This document shows, in pieces, positions 57,636 to 64,000 of a DNA stretch of 64,000 nt. Source of the DNA: Dactylellina haptotyla. Its lineage: Eukaryota; Ascomycota; Orbiliomycetes; Orbiliales; Orbiliaceae. How positions within the stretch are numbered: the first letter of the stretch is position 1; every line of letters starts with the position of its first letter. The stretch lies in the NCBI GenBank assembly GCA_031310005.1, contig CM062382.1:2914001-2978000 (forward strand), in the 5' to 3' direction. The position numbers were made by a program, and so were the translations under genes. The notes under the pieces are model-generated. The model worked only from the letters and a program-made list of their open reading frames with translations, was not told where the DNA came from and did no database searches.

Positions 57636-59833
57636 TCACGCTACAAAGGCTTTCGCATTGCTAAGTGCACTCTTATCCAAAACTGGTCCGTTCCACCCCT
57701 TCGTCGTCAAAATGACTCTCTGCCTGCCCGCAATCGGTACCAATTCCTTCGAATTCAAAACCGGTATAGGAACATCTCTCCCATTCAACTTCCGCCCCCA
57801 TGGCGTTGTTGGCTGGATAAAGTCCTTCATCACCCAGTCCTTCGGCCACGCGGTATAATAAGGAAACTTAGTGCCCGAAAACATGTTTCCGAGGATGTTG
57901 GAGTCAGCCTTTATCGCGGTTTTAAACTCGTAGTAATACCACTCTCGATCAGCCGGCGGCTGATTATCATTAAGCTCCGCAGGTAACATGTAAGTCAGTT
58001 GTACATGGGGTAATCCCACACCGCCGTGTCCTAATCCTGCGTCTGCAGGTGAAGGACTGGCCAAGTCAATTCGGACATCAATGTAGATGTCTTGATAGGC
58101 CCGAGACCCATCTTTCAGTGTTGTTGGCACCCTTTTCTGCTGTAAGTACCAATGACGAGTTCCACAGTTGATGTTCTCAGCCACCGCGTTACACCCGATA
58201 TATAAGAAAAAGTCGAGTTTTTGAGCCATATCCTTCGGTATGCTATCTTTGGCAATGTTGAGTTTTCTAACTCAAGGATTGAAATATTAGCAACTTGTTC
58301 CGCTATGTATATCCCCGACAGACGTATATATTGGGGTACTTACGATTTCTTCAGGGTACACCAATTTGCTTCCCTCAGATTTTTGTTGTAATCCTCAACC
58401 ATGCGCTTGTAGCAATGTCCTAGTCCATACTCCGACTTTGCTGCCTTCATCCACGCTGATGCGAAATCAGTGATCGGGCCCGCCCAATCCTTTTCAGCCC
58501 GTGGGTATACCGGCCCTTTCCACGCATTTGCCCATTCTGTATACATTTCATTGGCAGAGAGTTCCTTCACGATTCTATTCTCATTCGCCGGCCGGACGGA
58601 TATATACCCCGTGTCGTCCTCCAGTAACGCCGAGTCATAGCCGGTCCTACTATCGACTTTTCGCTCCTCATCAACTGTCGCGGACTTGATTATCCGTTGG
58701 GGAGAGTCTGCCATATTTCTTATTATGCTAAATATTGAGTCGTCTAACGGAGGAGATTCTCCTCTCAATTCTTCTTCATCATCCCCATCGTCGCTCTCAA
58801 TGGCACCTAAATTGAAACTTTGACCAGGTAGTCGGTTACTGATACGTCCTTTTTGGTCGGCGGAGTCTCCTCCAACCGTGCTGGAGCTCCCAACAGCTGT
58901 CGACCCGAGCGGACCGGTATTCATGCTGCTATCTGCGTCCCCAGCCGTCTTTGGGGATTTAACGCTCTGCTCCTGCCATTCCTTCACTTCTGTCCAGGGC
59001 AATACATTTACAAGCATGCTATTCCCCGGGCTACTCTGTTCCGATTCCGGTTCCGAATCTGATTCCACCGCATGCCAAGCCTCCCGTAACTTCTCGCCCT
59101 CAATATCATTCATATTAACCAGGAAGGGCAAATCATTCCTATCGTTTTCTCTTAGTAGACTCTTCGCCTGTGGCCGTTTATAGTTCTTAGGAAACGTAGC
59201 GAACCCATCGTTCGGGTTGAAATCGTTGAACACATCGTCCGTCTTATAATACCTATCCCATTCTAGCTCTGCAGGGCGATCAAAAAGATGATTCTCTATC
59301 GCGTGTAGGTGGACATGGTCCGGCATGTGTTTTCTATCCAAGTGAAGAACATCACCGACCATGTCATTCCATTTTTCTCTGGCACGCTTTTGCTCAGCTA
59401 GTACGGCGGCTTCTTGGGTGTACTGGCCTAACAGTATCTGTTGATAGCGGAGTATTTCGGCCAAGTCGCCTCCTGTTAGTGCGGCTGCGAAATTCTGAAT
59501 TTGTTGTAGTTGGCTAATTGGAGGCGGTTGGATAGGTGTAGATGAAAATTTCTTTTTGGGTATCTTTTTCCCGCGCTTCTGTAGACGGTGTGCTGATGCG
59601 GCTGGTTGTCCCGTCGCATCGAAGGTTCGGGAGCCTAAAGCTATACTGAAGGGTGAACTTGACGCTGCATGTTGGTCAAGTACAGTGGTATGACTGTCAA
59701 CGCTTATTACTGAAGGCGCTGTCGTCAACCACAATTCAAATACGCAGATGATAGCTGTGACAATTAAGAAGGCGCAACAAATAGTCCAATTCATTTCCAA
59801 TATAGACACGGTCGAGCTTTTGAGTCTCTTCAT
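57636..59833 (-). CDS. Unknown membrane-anchored protein, 706 residues
   Basis: Exons, high to low: 59833-58344 and 58266-57636, joined at a split TC|A codon. The N-terminus has one hydrophobic helix at about residues 16-36 (TICCAFLIVTAIICVFELWL) after a short basic start, so it is a type II anchor or an uncleaved signal. A basic stretch (HRLQKRGKKIPKKKF) near 83-97 contains a KR pair that could be a Kex2-type cleavage site. Residues about 100-420 are mostly hydrophilic, with helical and Ser/Asp-rich parts. The C-terminal third (from about 425) is compact, with Trp/Tyr and four spaced Cys (HCYK, WCTL, GCNA, NCGT) suggesting disulphides and a lumenal or secreted domain. It has recurring WA..W..GP blocks (WANAWKGPVYP, WAGPITDFASAW). 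No family was recognised. Divergent from the Dbp4 gene across 1.5 kb. Confidence 0.7.
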
Positions 59834-61327
59834 GGTTAAGTAAATTTAATTTAATATGAACAGCAAGCGGCTCAAGCTGCAATATTCAAATCCTCATCAA
59901 ATGAAGATGCGGGAGTCGACTGGTCTCGGCAACTGAGGAAACGACATTGTTGCTGGTTTGGATCTAGATCTCGTATGTGCTGAGTTGATTTTCTACTTTA
60001 CAGTCGCAACGAACGGCCGCATTCTTTTCTTCTCGCTACGTCCTGGAAGATACTTACAACATTAAGTTTGAGCCAAACCTTGACTCTCTCTCGAATTTCT
60101 GGAGCGATGTTTTGCGCTCGTTTCAACCTCAATATTTCTCGAAACGATTAGATTTTATATCCTCGTATACAAGTCCCATGGCTATGAGCGCCAAACCTAA
60201 ACGAAACTCAGTCTCGGGACCAGCAGCAAAACTGCCCCGTCTGGCTTCGAGACTAAACTAAACTATTGTAAGCGGAGCACCCCGGGGCACGGTAAGCGCG
60301 CTTTCGTGTTTTATAAATACCTTTCGAAAATAATTGCGGTACGTTGCTAAGTTCATTGGTATTGATAGGTAGCACGGGTGTAGCTTCGATCTCTGTCTAA
60401 GCGTTGCAGTGATAAAGGATTTCATAACTACGCAATGTATGTTGAACTGAATTATTTCTCAGTATTCCAAGTCCCTTAATTATTCCACCTTGCTGGTATT
60501 CTTATTCTTATTCAGACTATTTCAACTATTCATACCATCATAAATACCGAGACTGATGGATTTCAACCATGATGACGTTTACAGTACCGATTGTGCCTGC
60601 AGCCAAATCGGTGTCTGGCAACGAGACTAGTACCGATTCACAGTTTTTGGGAAAGACTTAAGATAGAGACCAACTGAAGAGGGATGAATGCCCTGGTTTT
60701 ACGACCTGGATCGGTTTGTCAGAGTGTATTTTACACTCGATCCACAAGTGGCCTGCCGTTCAGGACTCGTATTGGCATGGATCCATCGTATCAAAAGCAG
60801 ATATACTCACCATAGTGGACGTAGCCGGAAAGCTCTGAAAGCCCGAGTGGAGAGGGCATGCCACGAAAGGAGTGATACGTAAGCTACGTAGGTAGGAGAT
60901 CCGACTTGAGCTGGATGCCTGACCTGCCTGGCCTGGGCGAAGGTGCATAAGCAGTCTAGCCTTGCGGTTTGCACTCAGATTTCCACTGTATTTAGCGTTT
61001 ATCAATGGTACTTATCGAATTTATGTGTCAACGATCTGTAATTTGTGCTTTGTAGTATAACATCGGTGAATCGACTAACTTTGCAAGATATCGTGCGTGA
61101 GGTGTAACCTATAGCGGTATCCACGTTTGCATTGGATACAGTCGCGGTCCCCAAAATGTGTTGGTTACCGTTTGGGCTTAGGCTGGCTGGGCGGCGCCCG
61201 TTAAACGGGACATCCCTGCTGAAATTTTTCGCGGAACCTGCAAATCTTCAATCTTCAAATCTACAAACCTTCAAGCCACCAACATCCTCCCCGGCGATAG
61301 CATCTATCCGCCTCCGCTACTTATAAA
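59834..61327. other. Divergent intergenic region before Dbp4
   Basis: 1.5 kb between two start codons pointing away from each other. AT-rich in the middle. Short imperfect CAAATCTTCAA-type direct repeats lie at about 61240-61275, within 100 bases of the Dbp4 start, and are probably in its leader. No gene seen. Confidence 0.5.
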
Positions 61328-63893
61328 ATGGCCAAGGGCGCCAAACTCCCCGGCTCGCAGCCGCAGTACAAACCCCGCCGCAAGGAGTCCAGAACCCTCA
61401 AGCGCAAACGAGAGGAAGAAGAGCTCGAAACCCTCCAGAAGTCGGCGCTGGAGTTTGTGAGTATTCTAAGAAATCCTACGCTCGTACCGAACTTTGGACT
61501 CACAGATATCTGAATAGGATGCATCGACTCTATCTCAATTCTCCGACCTCCCACTATCCCGAGCGACGGCTGCCGGCCTCGATAAATCCCACTTCAAAGT
61601 CCCCACCGACATCCAGCGGAAAGCTATCCCGCTGGCGCTGAAGGGCAGAGACATCCTCGGTGCTGCGAAAACCGGCAGCGGAAAGACTCTTGCCTTCTTA
61701 ATACCCGTACGATCTTTCTGCCTATCGCCCCCAGCACTCTGGAAGCTGCAATCTAACCTTCTACTCACAGGTTCTCGAAGTCCTCTACCGCCACAAATGG
61801 ACGCCCGAAGACGGCCTCGGCGCCCTCATCATCTCACCAACCCGCGAACTCGCAATCCAAATCTTCGAAGTCCTACGTAAAATCGGCCAGCGGCACTCCT
61901 TCTCCGCTGGTCTGGTCATCGGCGGCAAGAACCTCCAAGACGAACGGGAACGTCTCGGCCGAATGAACATTCTCGTATGCACACCGGGCCGGATGAAGCA
62001 GCATCTCGAACAGAACCCGGACCTGGATACCTACAATCTCCAGATCCTCGTCCTCGACGAAGCCGACAGGATTCTCGACATGGGGTTCAAAGACGCCATC
62101 GACGCAATCGTCCAGGGCATCCCCAAGGACCGCCAAACCCTCCTCTTCAGCGCCACGCAGACGAAAAACGTGAACGATCTCGCGCGACTGAGCTTGAAGG
62201 ACCCGGAGTACGTCGCCGTTCACGAATCAGCCACCTCGGCTACACCGGGAAAACTGCAGCAGCATTATATCATCACCCCGTTACCGGAGAAGCTGGATAT
62301 CCTGTGGAGCTTCATCCGAGCGAATGTTAAATCGAAGATTTTGGTCTTCTTCTCGTCGACGAAGCAGGTGCGGTTCGTGTATGAGACGTTCAGACAGATG
62401 CAGCCCGGTATTCCGCTGCTACATCTCCACGGGAAGCAGAAACAGACCGCACGGCTGGAGATTACCGCGAATTTCTCGAATTCTAAAAACTCGTGTCTAT
62501 TCGCGACGGACGTGGTGGCGAGGGGGTTAGATTTCCCCGCGGTGGATTGGGTTATCCAGGTGGATTGTCCGGAGGACGTGGATACGTACATCCACCGGGT
62601 GGGTCGGACGGCGAGGTACGAGCGGGACGGGCGGGCGGTGTTGTTCTTGTGTCCGACGGAAGAAAAAGGGATGCTGGCGAGACTGCAGGGGAAGAAGGTG
62701 CCGATTGAAAAGATCAATGTGAAGCAGAATAAGAAGCAGAGTGTGCAGAATCAACTGCAGGGGATCTGCTTTAAGGATCCGGAGATCAAGTATTTGGGTC
62801 AGAAGGCGTTTACGAGTTACTCGCGGAGTGTGTATATTCAGAAGGATCGGGATATATTCGACTTAGAGAAGCTACCGTTACAGGAATTTGCGACGAGTTT
62901 GGGATTGCCTGGTGCACCGAGGATTAAGTTTTTGAAGGGTGACGATGTCAAACAGAGGAAAAATGCGCCGAGAGGGCTGCTCAAGGATGATGATAGTAGT
63001 GATGGCGATGAAAGCGGTGAAGAGGAGACGAAGAAAGAGAAGAAGAAGGAGGTTCGGACGAAGTACGATAGGATGTTTGAGAGACGTAAGTATTCCTCTT
63101 CAGCCTTATGTCTAACTGGGATGGCTACTGATATTCTACAGAAAATCAAAACATCTTTACGGAACATTATACGGAGATGATCCGACACGGAGAAGAAGAG
63201 GACGAGAAGGATGAAGACTTTTTGGCAGTTAAGGGTCACGGTTATGGCTCTGATGCTGAAGATGGCGATGACAAAGCTCCAGGCTTGAAATATATTCAGG
63301 TGCACGGAAAGGATGCGATGCTTGTGGATTCCAAACGACGAGAGAAACTGGCGACATCGAAGAAGGCCATGCTTAAATACAAAGGCAAGGGTACCAAGCT
63401 CGTCTTTGACGAGGAAGGAGAGGCACATGCGATTTACGAATTCGAAGACGAAGAGGAGTTCAAGAAGGCGGGCGACGCTGAAGAGCAGCGAGGCAAGTTC
63501 TTGGCGGAGGAGGCGAAGAGAGTTACCGTTGCAGATGAAGAGGATAAGAGCTTGGCTAAGGAGAAGAAGAGGGCTAAGAAAGAGAGGCAGAAGGCGAGGA
63601 TGCTGGAGGATATGGAGGGTGACGATAACGGCGATGGAGACGGCTTTGATGGAGGTGTTCCATTGGTGCCTTATGTGGACTATGGGCGGGATGATGAAAG
63701 TGAAGACGAAGCACCAGGGCTGGTGGAAGAGGACCGGCCGGTCAAGAAAAAGAAGAAATGGTTCGAGGACGATTCGGAAGAGGAGAGGAAAAAGGCGAAG
63801 AAGGCGAAGAAGAAGGGCAAGGTGGTGGAGATGCAAGAGGCACCGGAGACATTGGACGATCTCGAGGCTCTGGCTGCTGGATTGCTGGCATAA
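61328..63893 (+). CDS. dbp4: DEAD-box ATP-dependent RNA helicase Dbp4 (Hca4/DDX10)
   Basis: Nucleolar helicase of the small-subunit processome, needed for release of U14 snoRNA and early 18S rRNA cleavages. Exons 61328-61456, 61518-61706, 61771-63085, 63142-63893 give 794 residues, the normal Dbp4 length. The N-terminus is basic ([20 protein letters not shown]). Motifs in order: Q motif with Gln76 ([10 protein letters not shown]), motif [10 protein letters not shown] (92-100), PTREL (129-133), TPGR (177-180), DEAD (202-205), SAT (233-235), then ARGLDFP and HRVGRTAR in the second RecA domain. The C-terminal 250 residues are Lys/Glu/Asp-rich with KKEKKKEV and acidic EEEDEKDED stretches, as in Dbp4. 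All catalytic motifs are intact. A minus-strand open frame of 332 codons over the tail (62838-63836) is a shadow of this lysine/glutamate-rich coding. Confidence 0.96.
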
Positions 63894-64000
63894 GACGTAT
63901 TATATATTATATTACTATTCGCTGTACCATAGTCACTTACACCATATCCGATATAGATACCATAATAGAACCAGCTGGGCCCAATTTGGGGGGCGCCTAC

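Noticed and set aside
62838-63836. Minus-strand open frame of 332 codons over the Dbp4 tail
   Set aside because: Leu/Phe/Ser-rich mirror of the Lys/Glu-rich Dbp4 C-terminus. Absence of stops follows from the AAG/GAG codon use on the other strand.
1-64000. Biosynthetic cluster, prophage, CRISPR array or defence island
   Set aside because: Gene content is unrelated housekeeping and fungal-specific genes with introns. No core synthase, no phage or CRISPR signature, no regularly spaced repeats.

Overview
The window is nuclear DNA of a filamentous ascomycete (Pezizomycotina). Most genes are split by short introns (43 to about 200 bp) with GT..AG ends and CTNAC-type branch points. The gene set is typically fungal: an EF-hand external NAD(P)H dehydrogenase, Esa1-type MYST acetyltransferase, a Zn2Cys6 regulator, a DUF3431 protein, a fungal SPRY protein, Spf31 and Dbp4. 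I cannot fix the class or genus. Exon joins were worked out by hand, by requiring the reading frame and family motifs to continue across each junction. No transcript data or database search was available.

Layout. 1-1.75 kb: no gene seen. 1.75-4.2 kb (+): external alternative NAD(P)H dehydrogenase. 4.2-8.3 kb: long GC-balanced leader or intergenic region with GAAC-type repeats and one doubtful small ORF. 8.3-9.6 kb (+): membrane-anchored GT8 glycosyltransferase. 10.8-12.7 kb (+): Esa1. 13.3-14.6 kb (+): F-box protein. 16.1-17.3 kb (+): DUF3431 membrane protein. 18.5-21.0 kb (-): patatin-like protein. 23.3-24.5 kb (+): SPRY protein. 25.4-26.4 kb (+): Cys/SD/RS-rich protein. 26.7-27.5 kb (-): mitochondrial RidA/Mmf1. 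31.7-34.1 kb (-): Zn2Cys6 regulator, followed by an 8.2-kb region without a convincing gene. 42.3-43.6 kb (+): disordered hypothetical protein with an unresolved C-terminal frame. 48.8 kb (+): intron-containing tRNA-Ala(AGC). 49.3-52.3 kb (-): large C2H2-like protein. 53.7-55.8 kb (-): MFS anion:cation symporter. 56.4-57.4 kb (-): Spf31/DNAJC8-like spliceosomal J protein. 57.6-59.8 kb (-): unknown membrane-anchored protein. 61.3-63.9 kb (+): Dbp4 RNA helicase.

The genes do not form a biosynthetic cluster, an operon or a mobile island. They are mainly housekeeping genes (respiration, chromatin, splicing, rRNA processing) mixed with fungus-specific regulatory and membrane proteins. I saw no intact transposon, CRISPR array, virus-like block or obvious RIP-ruined repeat. 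The points most worth checking are the patatin protein whose nucleophile position reads Gly inside a 23-nt exon, the very small exons in the transporter and Spf31 genes, a frame-preserving stop-free intron in the RidA gene, two competing frames at 43.2-43.6 kb, the long gene-free region upstream of the Zn2Cys6 gene, and the unknown 706-residue membrane-anchored protein.
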